From Eubacterium sp. (GTDB taxonomy: Bacteria; Bacillota; Clostridia; Lachnospirales; Lachnospiraceae): a DNA stretch of 64,000 nucleotides. The position numbers and the translations under genes are program-made. The notes under the pieces were generated by a model. That model saw nothing but the letters and a program-made list of their open reading frames with translations, did no database searches and was not told where the DNA came from. The DNA lies in contig JAFRGL010000018.1 in the NCBI GenBank assembly GCA_017433825.1, forward strand, positions 21,228-85,227, read 5' to 3'. Shown piece after piece: positions 52,277-60,452 of this stretch (position 1 is its first letter; each line of letters begins with the position of its first letter).

Positions 52277-53317
52277 TCACCCGATTGAATTCATCATCCC
52301 GATAAGAGGAAGCATGATCGACAGCAGGGAAAGCGCCACGGTAACCATCAGGATGCCCGAAAGCATCGGGTCAACCACGCCCACCAGCCGGTCAACCAGG
52401 TTGCCGGTTTTCTCTTCCAGAAGGTTTGTCAGCCGGGAAAGCACGCTTTCCATGCTGCCGCTGCGCTCACCGGCAAGGAGCATCCGGCCGTAAACCGGTT
52501 CAAACAGGGACTCGTCATAAGCCGCCTGGGCAATGCTGTGTCCCTCTTCCATCCGTGCGGCGCACCGGGAAAGCTTCTCCTCCACCGGCGCACAGTCCGT
52601 CATGGGAATGCTCTGCTGCACCGCTTCATCCTGCATTTCACCGCTGGCCAGGAAGGTTTCCAGCGCGGAAGTGAACCGGAACATGCCCATGCTTTCGAAA
52701 ATAGACCGGCATACGGGAATCTTCGACAGGAATTTCTCCACCGCTTCCTTTTTGCCGTTTTTCCACATGGCCAGGCCGATAATCAGGCCCGCAGCCAGCA
52801 CCAGCATGACGATGAGGGCAATCCAGCAGACCGCGTATGCCCAGTGGATGTAGCTGTAGGTCGAAGCCGCCAGGGAACCGGTCATATTGTCAGATACATC
52901 GGTAAAAGCAGGAAGAACCATGACCAGCATTACCAGCAGAACCGCAATGATGAGGATCAGCATGGCCGCCGGATAGGTTACCGCGCTTTTCAGTTTTTCG
53001 GATATGGTTTTCTGGTCCGCATAATACCGGGACAGCCGGAACAGGATATCCTCCAGCCGGCCGGAACTTTCACCCGCCTTTACCATCTGCAGGGCATAGT
53101 CCGGAAAGATCCCGGTCTTTTCCATGGCTGCGGCCAGTCCGCGCCCGGCGTCCACTTCAGTCTTCATAACGGCAAGGCCCTCCTCCAGCATGCCGCCGGT
53201 GTGTTCTTTGCCGCTTTGCAGAAGGGAAATTGCCTCGTCGGTCTGAATACCGGCATGCACCATCATGGCCATGCTTTCGCAGAAGGCGGAAACTCCCAGA
53301 TTGTCCAGTTTCTTCAT
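52277..53317 (-). CDS. PilC/GspF-type inner-membrane platform protein
   Basis: 346 residues. Two GspF domains with membrane segments: the first (AFCESMAMMVHAGIQTDEAISLL, FPDYALQMVKAGESSGRLEDIL) and the second (FRFTSALETFLASGEMQDEAVQQSI, EPVYGRMLLAGERSGSMESVLSRL). Hydrophobic helices lie near 116-135, 160-190 and 318-338. This is the platform that couples the cytoplasmic ATPase to pilin assembly. It is somewhat shorter than typical PilC at ~400. It lies upstream of the pilin-like genes and downstream of the transglutaminase-like gene. Confidence 0.92.
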   Translation of the reverse strand: MKKLDNLGVSAFCESMAMMVHAGIQTDEAISLLQSGKEHTGGMLEEGLAVMKTEVDAGRGLAAAMEKTGIFPDYALQMVKAGESSGRLEDILFRLSRYYADQKTISEKLKSAVTYPAAMLILIIAVLLVMLVMVLPAFTDVSDNMTGSLAASTYSYIHWAYAVCWIALIVMLVLAAGLIIGLAMWKNGKKEAVEKFLSKIPVCRSIFESMGMFRFTSALETFLASGEMQDEAVQQSIPMTDCAPVEEKLSRCAARMEEGHSIAQAAYDESLFEPVYGRMLLAGERSGSMESVLSRLTNLLEEKTGNLVDRLVGVVDPMLSGILMVTVALSLLSIMLPLIGMMNSIG

Positions 53318-53353
53318 CTCATTCTCCTTGTATGGTTCAACTTCTCCTGCGTA

Positions 53354-54238
53354 TCAGAAATAATGCAGGTCCGTATAGTTTTCTCCGTTGCCGATGAATT
53401 CATCATTGGAGCCGTTGGCAATAAAGGTCAGGTCCATCCTGGTCCAGTTATTTGCCGTCACCTCAAAACTCACGGAAATCCAGCCCGTTTCCTCCAGGTA
53501 TATCAGGTTCCAGGCGTGGTACAGGTCATCCGGCGCCACATAGCCGAAGACCATTTTGGTCGGAATCCCTCTCGCGCGCAGCATGCAGGCCGCCAGCGAG
53601 GCATAGTCAAAACAGATTCCCTTGCCCTTTTTCATGATTTCATCCGGAACCGGTACATAATCGGACGTCAGCACCTTCACCTTCTCGTAATCATAGGTGA
53701 TCGTCCTGCAGATGAAGTCGTAAATATACTTCACAGTTTCCAGATCATTTCTCGCGTTTTTCGTGATGGAGAGGCTTTTCTTCACGCACTGGGAATCCCT
53801 CGTATACGAGACAAATTCGCTGGTCCGCAGGTAAGGCTCCATGGGGTCTTCGAGGACCACGTCGCAGCTGGCCGCGAAGCGTTCCGCGTAGCGGTTGTCC
53901 GCCATATTTTCCATGATTCGGAATTTATAGCTTCCGTCGCCCCTTGTCAGCGGGTAAACAGACGGGGTGCCGTCGGAATGCATGATGTAATTGTAAGTGT
54001 AGTCATCTTTTTTTATCTGAAATACCAGCCTGGTATCCGAAGTGGCGCTGGCCGCCACATAGCCGTCGGAAACGGCGGAAATATCAATATAGGCACCGTC
54101 CTCTCCCAGGGCCTGATCCGGGTGGTATTCCGTATCAAAATAGCCGGTTTTCTCCTTATGGACATCGGCGGATACGCTGCATGCGCCTGCAATAACCGCG
54201 GCTGCCAGAACCAGAAGAACCACCTTCAGCCGACGCAT
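53354..54238 (-). CDS. Secreted transglutaminase-like protein
   Basis: 294 residues. An N-terminal signal peptide or lipoprotein signal (VVLLVLAAAVIAGAC, possible lipobox Cys) leads to an extracellular domain. The transglutaminase-like core has GKGICFDYASLAACMLRARGIP with Cys209 and LYHAWNLIY with His241, then Asp/Asn nearby, the catalytic triad order of papain-like transglutaminase folds. Such proteins cross-link, cleave or modify surface polypeptides. The ATG at 54238 after GGTGAG is preferred over a GTG at 54250. Position between the signal peptidase and the pilus genes suggests a role in surface fibre maturation. Confidence 0.85.
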   Translation of the reverse strand: MRRLKVVLLVLAAAVIAGACSVSADVHKEKTGYFDTEYHPDQALGEDGAYIDISAVSDGYVAASATSDTRLVFQIKKDDYTYNYIMHSDGTPSVYPLTRGDGSYKFRIMENMADNRYAERFAASCDVVLEDPMEPYLRTSEFVSYTRDSQCVKKSLSITKNARNDLETVKYIYDFICRTITYDYEKVKVLTSDYVPVPDEIMKKGKGICFDYASLAACMLRARGIPTKMVFGYVAPDDLYHAWNLIYLEETGWISVSFEVTANNWTRMDLTFIANGSNDEFIGNGENYTDLHYF

Positions 54239-54289
54239 TACGTATCTCACCGCCTTTCCGTTTTGCTGTATCGTAAACGTTCTTCTGTC

Positions 54290-54901
54290 TTATCCGGTCT
54301 TTTTTTCTTTCTGCCTGTCTATCTCTCTCTGCAGTTCTTCCAGAAGCTCTTTTTCCTGCAGATCCTTGCCTCTTTTATCCTTTAAGAGGCTCGAAAGGGC
54401 GCAGAAAAGCACCCCGATAAGGGCCACGCCGAGGAAATATATTTTCCCGACGAAAGTATTGAAAATGGACAGGAAATGCCCTGCAACGGGGAATTTTTTC
54501 TCTACCCTGCCCACCATATTATCATAGGGAACCGGATCGATGTCGTTGATCTCGTTGGCATCGCCCTTGGTTATAAACCTGGCTTCCACCGTCCGGTTCT
54601 GCACCACACGGTGTACGACAATGGAATTCTCCCGGACAAAAGCGATTACATCCCCTTCTTCCACCTTTGCGGGTTCCATATCCTTTACATACACCACGGT
54701 ACCCACCGGATACTCCGGCCGCATGCTTCCGGATACAATGCTGTATATTTCATAGCCGAAAAACTTCGGGACCGTTAAGGGAATGCAGGCAGCTATTACA
54801 GCCACAATCAGCACGATTCCGAGAACATGAAAAAGGGCGGGTACAAATCCCCCGCCCTTTCTGCCGGAACGCTGCTCAGGCGGCAACGTTTTGGTTCGCA
54901 T
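54290..54901 (-). CDS. sipW: SipW-like (ER-type) signal peptidase I
   Basis: 203 residues. Membrane segments near 24-44 and 150-172. The catalytic Ser59 is in SIVSGSMRPEY. His97 in VVHRVV replaces the lysine of ordinary bacterial enzymes: a Ser-His dyad typical of ER/archaeal-type peptidases and B. subtilis SipW. SipW cleaves TasA-like precursors. The C-terminal tail is basic and coiled-coil-like (LQEKELLEELQREIDRQ). Genes for TasA-like proteins lie immediately upstream, so they are probable substrates. Confidence 0.9.
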   Translation of the reverse strand: MRTKTLPPEQRSGRKGGGFVPALFHVLGIVLIVAVIAACIPLTVPKFFGYEIYSIVSGSMRPEYPVGTVVYVKDMEPAKVEEGDVIAFVRENSIVVHRVVQNRTVEARFITKGDANEINDIDPVPYDNMVGRVEKKFPVAGHFLSIFNTFVGKIYFLGVALIGVLFCALSSLLKDKRGKDLQEKELLEELQREIDRQKEKKTG

Positions 54902-54921
54902 AGATTACCTCTTATAATGTA

Positions 54922-55932
54922 TTATTTTTTACTGCGTTTTGCACCGACTCCGATGAAAATGGCGGCCACAGCAGCAGCTGCTGCAATGATGCCGGCCTTG
55001 GCGCCGTTGGAAATCGTACGTCCGGGTTCAGGTGCCGGTGTCGGTGTAGCCGGTTCCGTCGTAGGTTCAGTTGTCGGAACCGTCTCAGGGACATCGTCTA
55101 TATCGATGATTTCACCGCCGGGTTCGGTCTCGCCGCCGGGTGTGGTCTCGCCGCCGGGTGTGGTTTCACCGCCGGGTGTGGTTTCGCCGCCGGGTGTGGT
55201 TTCACCGCCGGGTGTGGTCTCGCCGCCGGGTGTGGTTTCACCGCCGGGTGTGGTTTCGCCGCCGGGTGTGGTTTCACCACCAGGAGTGGTTTCACCGCCG
55301 GGTGTGGTTCCGCCGCCGGGTGTGGTTCCTTCTTCTACAATGGTCTCAATTATCGTATTTGCTTCAGAGACGACATAGGGAAGATCCCATACGTTGGCAG
55401 ATTCTGCCGGGTCTTTTAAGGTACCGGTAATGTTGTTGTACAGGGGACGGTAGCCGTCGAAATGCTCTGCCGCATTAACCGGCTTGTCGCCTACATTACC
55501 GAAGAAGGAAGCTGTTCCCAGAACCTGTCCGGTGGACTGGACAACGAACCGTACGGTGTATTCCACTGCCGTGGCCCTCATGCCGTAGGCTGCTACGAAG
55601 TCCATATCCCGGTCTACGGTGAAGGATACGCTTGCCAGCGCATCCGCGCCGCTTTCCCTGATACCCCTGATGAAGTATTTCACGTCATCGTTCAGGGTAA
55701 TGGTCTGGCCGTCCAGGCTGATGGTTTTATCCGTATAGGCAACGGTTACTCTGGTCCCCGCGGGGATACCTGCCATCTCGATACAGTCGCCGCTGTCCGC
55801 GGTGCCGTTGTTGCCGGGGAAAATCCTTACCTTATAGGTGTAGGGATCATTGGCTGCCATAACGGTACCTGCCGCGGTTATCACCAGGATGCCCAGGAGT
55901 ATGGCACTTAAAAGCTTTTTGACTTTCTTCAT
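54922..55932 (-). CDS. Surface protein with TTPGGE repeat stalk
   Basis: 336 residues. Signal peptide (ILLGILVITAAGTVMA), then a beta-rich domain to about 195 (YKVRIFPGNNG, VTVAYTDKTISL, YTVRFVVQSTGQVLG), then 12 hexapeptide repeats TTPGGE/TTPGGG/TEPGGE as a flexible stalk, a Thr/Pro/Glu-rich segment and a C-terminal membrane helix with a KRSKK tail. There is no LPxTG motif, so it may stay membrane-anchored. It overlaps the upstream gene by four bases. Confidence 0.85.
   Translation of the reverse strand: MKKVKKLLSAILLGILVITAAGTVMAANDPYTYKVRIFPGNNGTADSGDCIEMAGIPAGTRVTVAYTDKTISLDGQTITLNDDVKYFIRGIRESGADALASVSFTVDRDMDFVAAYGMRATAVEYTVRFVVQSTGQVLGTASFFGNVGDKPVNAAEHFDGYRPLYNNITGTLKDPAESANVWDLPYVVSEANTIIETIVEEGTTPGGGTTPGGETTPGGETTPGGETTPGGETTPGGETTPGGETTPGGETTPGGETTPGGETTPGGETEPGGEIIDIDDVPETVPTTEPTTEPATPTPAPEPGRTISNGAKAGIIAAAAAVAAIFIGVGAKRSKK
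55111..55326. repeat. Tandem 18-base repeat encoding a Thr-Pro-Gly-Gly stalk
   Basis: Twelve consecutive 18-base units, eleven near-identical and one diverged (TEPGGE). Most differences are silent third-position changes. Length variation between strains by slippage is likely. Confidence 0.9.
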
Positions 55933-56621
55933 CGCGCATTCTCCCTTCTCTTCTTCAGCAGGACAATGGCGATAACGAGGATTACAACGCCGCAGACGAT
56001 AATGGCGATAAAGAACGGGAAGTTGTTTGTTTCATCACCGGTTTTGACGATCTTGATTTCCTTTTGCGGTTCCTCAACCTCTACCGCGAAATTGATCTTC
56101 AGGTCGCCCAGCGTCTTCTGGTAGCTGTTCATCTCGGTTTCGCCGTCCAGGGTTATATTTAAGGTAACCGTACCTGTCTGGCCCTTTTTCATGGTATCCA
56201 GGAAGATATAATCTTCCATGGCATTGGTGGCATCCTTCAGGCCTTCGCTGGAGTTAACGCCGCCGACTGTTTTGCTGTCGTACAGCGTCTTTTCCCCGCC
56301 CGGGCCCTTGAAGGTAAGCGTATATTCATACGCACCGCCGGAAGCCGCCGCACCCTCTTCCAGGGTTTTGGTGACTTCGTTGGAGATAAACCAGTCTGAC
56401 TCTTCCGCGTAATTGTGTATGGTTGTAATGGTGAGCGTTAAGTCGTCACCGGGCTGCAGCTGCCTTATCGCATCCGTTTTTATGAAGTTGTTGGTCAGGA
56501 CACCGTTCTCTGTAAAGGTGGTCTGCCAGTTATCCGCACCGTCGAAATGCTCGGCGAAGACCGGAACCGCGATAACCGCTGTCAGGGCAAGGACAGCCGC
56601 TGCTTTCAGTATTTTCTTCAT
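55929..56621 (-). CDS. Secreted surface protein with atypical sorting-like C-terminus
   Basis: 230 residues. A standard signal peptide (ALTAVIAVPVFA) is followed by a TasA/SipW-associated-like beta domain (DNWQTTFTENGVLTNNFIKT, DDLTLTITTIHNYAEESDWFISNEV). The C-terminus has EIKIVKTGDETNN, a hydrophobic helix and KKRRENAR. This layout matches a sortase sorting signal, but VKTGD replaces LPxTG. It is the only protein in this block with such a signal and may be the substrate of the nearby sortase. Confidence 0.83.
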   Translation of the reverse strand: MKKILKAAAVLALTAVIAVPVFAEHFDGADNWQTTFTENGVLTNNFIKTDAIRQLQPGDDLTLTITTIHNYAEESDWFISNEVTKTLEEGAAASGGAYEYTLTFKGPGGEKTLYDSKTVGGVNSSEGLKDATNAMEDYIFLDTMKKGQTGTVTLNITLDGETEMNSYQKTLGDLKINFAVEVEEPQKEIKIVKTGDETNNFPFFIAIIVCGVVILVIAIVLLKKRRENAR

Positions 56622-56638
56622 ATTGCTGTCCTCCTGCC

Positions 56639-57280
56639 TTAATTAGTATGGCCCCAGGCACTGGTCATGGCCGCGTCGCCGTTGTGATCCTGGACGCCGT
56701 CCGCCACTACCTGAATGTGGAAAGTAACACCGTCATAATCCAGCGTCTTGTCCGCGCTGATGGCTCTGGCCACCTTGCCGTCTATGGTTACGGAATCCAT
56801 GAACACTGTGGAATCATCTCCCGGAGCGATAGGCTCTTTGTAATACAGCACCGTCCGCTCTTCCGTGGATTCATCTTTATTGATGGTCCAGTCGCCTTCC
56901 ACGAAATTCAGTATAATAAGGCCGGGATCCAGTGTTACGTCCTTGCCGTCCTTGTCCGTCCAGTATTTGTAGACGCTTACACGGACATATTCGTTAATAG
57001 TACCGGTGTTTGTTACTGCCAGTTTCTCTTCATAGGTCTTGCCGATCTTGAATTCCGGCTTCGTCAGCCAGGCCATCAGATCCTGACCGTCCGGCACAGG
57101 TGTTGTATTTTCGGTGATCTGGATGCCGATGCTGGTCAGCTCCATCTCAGCCGTATAATCCTGCGTGTTGGTGATCAGGGGCGCTGCCTTTACACCGCCG
57201 ATGGTTCCGGTAACAATCATCACCGCAGCCACCGCAAACAGAATGCCTACAATAATCGGGGAGGCTTTTTTCTTATTCAT
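56639..57280 (-). CDS. TasA/CalY-like SipW-dependent secreted protein
   Basis: 213 residues. A SipW-type N-terminus with a hydrophobic stretch (ILFAVAAVMIVTGTIGGVKA) precedes a beta-sandwich domain (YTAEMELTSIGIQITEN, LAVTNTGTINEYVRVSVYKYW, IILNFVEGDWTIN). The NTGTINEYVRV phrase is typical of TasA-like camelysins. TasA-like proteins form extracellular amyloid-like fibres in biofilms. It lies two bases after the next TasA-like gene and shares its promoter; SipW is encoded further downstream in the run. Confidence 0.85.
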   Translation of the reverse strand: MNKKKASPIIVGILFAVAAVMIVTGTIGGVKAAPLITNTQDYTAEMELTSIGIQITENTTPVPDGQDLMAWLTKPEFKIGKTYEEKLAVTNTGTINEYVRVSVYKYWTDKDGKDVTLDPGLIILNFVEGDWTINKDESTEERTVLYYKEPIAPGDDSTVFMDSVTIDGKVARAISADKTLDYDGVTFHIQVVADGVQDHNGDAAMTSAWGHTN

Positions 57281-57282
57281 GC

Positions 57283-57816
57283 TCAGTTACCTCCTCTCGT
57301 GGAGCTGCTGTCGTAAGTGTAATTCCAGTCGGCATCGGTATAAACCGCTTCGCCCGCAGAATTGTATTCCACCGGAACAGCCTCATAAACCACGGTTACA
57401 TTGAATTCTTTGTCTTTAACTTCTTCCACCGGAACGCCCGTAATCTGCGCCTTCAGGCCTTCTGCGGCCTGCCCGGGTGCCAGCGGAAGCGTATAGTACA
57501 GCCAGCCTTCCGCGTCAGGCGAAGCCGTCCAGCTGGTGCCTTCGGGCAGGTATTGCACGGGATACTGTTTGGGATATATGGCCTTCGCCCTTACCCACAC
57601 ATCCTGCTTGGAATCGGTGTCATTGGTAATAACCACATTCTTCACCCAGTCCTGAACCCATTCCGGCTCTTCGATGATGGTATGTGTGCCAAGCTCGATT
57701 TCCACGCCGCCTGCGGCTTCGTCACGGGCGGTGAAATAAGCACGTGCTGCACCGGCGCCTGCGCCGATGACCAGAACTGCGGCTAACGCAGCCAGGAGAA
57801 TACTTTTCTTCTTCAT
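57283..57816 (-). CDS. TasA-like protein with SipW-type signal (AYFT motif)
   Basis: 177 residues. The N-terminus LVIGAGAGAARAYFTARDEA is the hallmark SipW-dependent signal (GxxxAYFTxxxE). The mature part is a TasA-type beta-sandwich (VEIELGTHTIIEEPEWV, VVITNDTDSKQDVWVRAKA, GWLYYTLPLAPGQ). It is a likely fibre subunit processed by the SipW-like peptidase encoded at 54290. The upstream neighbour starts one base away. Confidence 0.88.
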   Translation of the reverse strand: MKKKSILLAALAAVLVIGAGAGAARAYFTARDEAAGGVEIELGTHTIIEEPEWVQDWVKNVVITNDTDSKQDVWVRAKAIYPKQYPVQYLPEGTSWTASPDAEGWLYYTLPLAPGQAAEGLKAQITGVPVEEVKDKEFNVTVVYEAVPVEYNSAGEAVYTDADWNYTYDSSSTRGGN

Positions 57817-58938
57817 TTAAGGATGCACCTCCTTCCCCGCAGGATCTTTCTTGTAGGCGTGGCTCCAGCCGTTTTCTTCGGAATACTCAAAATGGTTCTC
57901 AATGCCGTAGCCGTCTACGTTATGGCCGTTGGGCTCGTTTTCGAATTCCGCAATGTTTTCGGTCTCCCAGCCCTGTGTGGCCTTTAAGGACTCAATGATA
58001 ACGGTATCGCTGCCGACCGGTTTGAATCTGGCGCCGTCATAATCCTCGATAACCGTAATCTTCGCGCCGGCGGGAAGTTTCACCACCAGCTCCTCGTTCG
58101 TTCCGGATTTGGTCATGTGGATGGTGGCAACCCGTTCTGTCTCTTCGTCTGCGCCTTTTTCCATGTACCTTACTTTGAAGACAAATGTAGCCTGCGTTCC
58201 TTCGAAGTTCTCGATGTGCTTCTTGATAAGCAGATCGCCGTAATTCTGGGTGTGGGTGTATTTTACAACCACCTCAGTATCCGCCGCCCAGTCGCCGTTG
58301 ATCTCCATGGAAGCATCCGGAATCCAGGAACCGTCCTCCACAGATGTCTTGATGACGCCGTCGCCGTTCTCATCCAGCTTGGTGGGCAGATGGATTAACA
58401 GGGGGGAGAAATGATAGGTGTTCACTTCGCCGGTGGCGATGGTTGTTCCCGCCTCTTCCCAGTAATCGGTATCCGCTTCGCCGTGGATAATGGCCAGATA
58501 CAGACCGGGCGCCAGCTTGGTGCCGTCCTCTGCGGCATCCATCTTCGTGCCCAGGGCTTTGCCCTTAACGATGGGCGTCCCGTCGGTCTTCGCTGTCAGA
58601 GCGGCAGCATCCGCCAGGGCCAGCCAGTCGTCATTGTCCATATCATCGGTAATCTTGATATCATCCTTGTCCGCATAGGGGGCAAGCAGAGTCATGTTGT
58701 AGGTGTCGTACATGGCATCTTTTTCGGAGCTTGCCACCAGGTAGAGATCCACCACCGGCTTCGCACCTTCAAAATCTGCCTTTGCTGCCTCGTCTTCAAA
58801 GTTCTCCGCTGCCTTAACCGTCAGGGAGACCTCGTCTATCGCTGCGTACGCTGCCGTACTAAGAATGCCCGCGGCCAGCGCGGCAGCAATCACAAGGGTC
58901 AGCATTTTACCTGCTTTCGTTTTCTTTTTCATACGCAT
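57817..58938 (-). CDS. Secreted pilin/adhesin-like protein (Cna-B/FctA-like)
   Basis: 373 residues. Signal peptide ending ILSTAAYA, then two or three beta-rich domains: AKPVVDLYLVASSEKDAMY, LAPGLYLAIIHGEADT (as in FctA/Cna-B pilins), and LLIKKHIENFEGTQATFVFKVRYMEKG with VKLPAGAKITVIED and ENHFEYSEENGW. The motif LPAGAKITVIE(D/E) is common in Gram-positive pilin repeat domains. No LPxTG or membrane anchor at its end, so attachment would be through partners. The ATG at 58938 after AAAGGAGG is chosen. Confidence 0.83.
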   Translation of the reverse strand: MRMKKKTKAGKMLTLVIAAALAAGILSTAAYAAIDEVSLTVKAAENFEDEAAKADFEGAKPVVDLYLVASSEKDAMYDTYNMTLLAPYADKDDIKITDDMDNDDWLALADAAALTAKTDGTPIVKGKALGTKMDAAEDGTKLAPGLYLAIIHGEADTDYWEEAGTTIATGEVNTYHFSPLLIHLPTKLDENGDGVIKTSVEDGSWIPDASMEINGDWAADTEVVVKYTHTQNYGDLLIKKHIENFEGTQATFVFKVRYMEKGADEETERVATIHMTKSGTNEELVVKLPAGAKITVIEDYDGARFKPVGSDTVIIESLKATQGWETENIAEFENEPNGHNVDGYGIENHFEYSEENGWSHAYKKDPAGKEVHP

Positions 58939-58963
58939 AGGCGATTCCTCCTTTATATCTCCG

Positions 58964-60061
58964 TTACCGTTCCTGTTCATCGGGACGGACATCCGCATAT
59001 GTACTCTCTGTAGTTTCCTGGATATTTTCAATTGTATTACTGTCTGTGTCCGGTTCGTCCGCAGTCACTTCAGCCGTTTCCGGTCCGTCCGCGGGCGCCT
59101 CCGCGTCCTCTGCGGCCTGTTCTTCCGCTTCCTCCGCAGCTGCCAGCTCCTTAACCCGTTCCGCCAGCTGCTCAAGGGTATACATCTTCCTGGCCTTACG
59201 GATGCTGTAGTAAATCAGCATGCCCACAAGGAACAGCAGCAGCAGCGGCACAGCCACCGCCGGTACTACCAGATAGCTGGGAATCCTGCCGGCATCCGGC
59301 TCAACCACAACCTCTTCGGCCGCATTCTCAATCCGGTGTCCGCGCACCAGAAGCCGGTGCGTGTTGATGCCGTAGGGTGTGCAGGTGACCAGCGTACAGT
59401 AATCCATGCCGGATACGATGTTCAGGTTGGACATGTCGCTGGGCTCCACAATCCGTATCTGGTCCACCTCGTAAGTCAGGGTTTCATTTAGGATGGTCAT
59501 GGTGAATACGTCACCTTCCACCACCTTGTCCAAATCCGTGAACAGCTTCGCGCTGGGAAGCCCCCTGTGGCCGGAAACCACTGAGTGGGTGCTTGCCCCT
59601 CCCACCGGAAGGGATGTTCCCTCAATATGTCCGATGGCTACCTGCAGCACCGATTCGTCGGTGCCGTGATACAGCGGAAGGTTCACGCTGATGGAAGGAA
59701 TCTGGATGTACCCCATGATGCCCGTGCCGGAAAGATCCAGCAGGGAAAGGTATTCTTCCTTTTCCTCGTCGCTTAACACATACCTGTTCTCCTTCCTAAG
59801 GAGCCTGGTATTGTAAGCTCTTGCCTGCTCCAGCATGTATTCCAGCTGGGCATAGTCCGTATTGTCCACCGCCGCCGCGTAGTTGGCAATAGCCCTGGAC
59901 TGATGAAATGAATTCCACCAGTCACTGACGGAGGGATAGGCAATAATGCCGATTCCGATGATTAATATCAGTACCAGAATCAGGGTCGAAACCCATGATT
60001 TCCGTTTTTTCTTTTTCTTTTTCGGTTGATCCTGGGCGCTTTTCCTTTCGTCTGCTTCCAT
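58964..60061 (-). CDS. Class C-like sortase
   Basis: 365 residues. A basic N-terminus with a run of Lys precedes a membrane helix (WVSTLILVLILIIGIGIIAYP). The sortase barrel has VSGHRGLPSAKLF with His165, TLVTCTPYGINTHRLLVRGHR with catalytic Cys227 and Arg239. A second membrane helix near residue 280 and a long acidic C-terminal tail (PADGPETAEVTADEP) follow, as in pilin-polymerising class C enzymes. It is the first gene of the large minus-strand run. The ATG at 60061 follows GGAGAG; a GTG-type earlier start is less likely. Confidence 0.92.
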   Translation of the reverse strand: MEADERKSAQDQPKKKKKKRKSWVSTLILVLILIIGIGIIAYPSVSDWWNSFHQSRAIANYAAAVDNTDYAQLEYMLEQARAYNTRLLRKENRYVLSDEEKEEYLSLLDLSGTGIMGYIQIPSISVNLPLYHGTDESVLQVAIGHIEGTSLPVGGASTHSVVSGHRGLPSAKLFTDLDKVVEGDVFTMTILNETLTYEVDQIRIVEPSDMSNLNIVSGMDYCTLVTCTPYGINTHRLLVRGHRIENAAEEVVVEPDAGRIPSYLVVPAVAVPLLLLFLVGMLIYYSIRKARKMYTLEQLAERVKELAAAEEAEEQAAEDAEAPADGPETAEVTADEPDTDSNTIENIQETTESTYADVRPDEQER

Positions 60062-60133
60062 GCGCTCTCCAAACCTGTCTCTTCTCACCCGTTATATTGC
60101 CGTGTCTTTGGATGTTCTGGCAAAATATTCAAT

Positions 60134-60156
60134 CCGTCAGGAAATATTTCTGACGG
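60134..60156. promoter_or_regulatory. Near-perfect inverted repeat in the sortase leader
   Basis: CCGTCAGGAAATATTTCTGACGG has arms of 7 and more bases with one unmatched base pair. It falls in the transcribed leader between the promoter at 60.2 kb and the sortase start, so it could be an operator or RNA hairpin. Confidence 0.55.
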
Positions 60157-60199
60157 TCTATAGTATTTTTCGATATTATCCCAAACTAAGATCCACGTT

Positions 60200-60228
60200 A
60201 TTATAACGTACTTTTTCAATGATTTCAA
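60200..60228 (-). promoter_or_regulatory. Sigma-A promoter of the surface/pilus/signalling run
   Basis: On the minus strand TTGAAA (60223-60228), 17-base spacer, TATAAT (60200-60205). The -10 lies in the palindrome ACGTTATTATAACGT. It gives a leader of about 130 bases before the sortase start. Confidence 0.75.
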
Positions 60229-60452
60229 GCGAAATTGTTACTATTCTGTGTCAACTTTCTATAAAATATTCCGATTTTCTGTGTTTACTATAACAGGCGG
60301 ACAATCAATAAAAGAATCAATAAACCGCTGTTTTTTGCGGATTATCCACTCACTTGTGTGTTTCCTGTTCTGTTTTGAAGACTTGCCTTTTTCCCGTTTT
60401 TCCAGTAGTGTTGACTATAAGCACACGGCGGATGTCAGCATCCGCAAAACAA

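Noticed and set aside
55111-55326. Possible CRISPR array
   Set aside because: Short 18-base units without spacers, in frame within a coding sequence; no cas genes.
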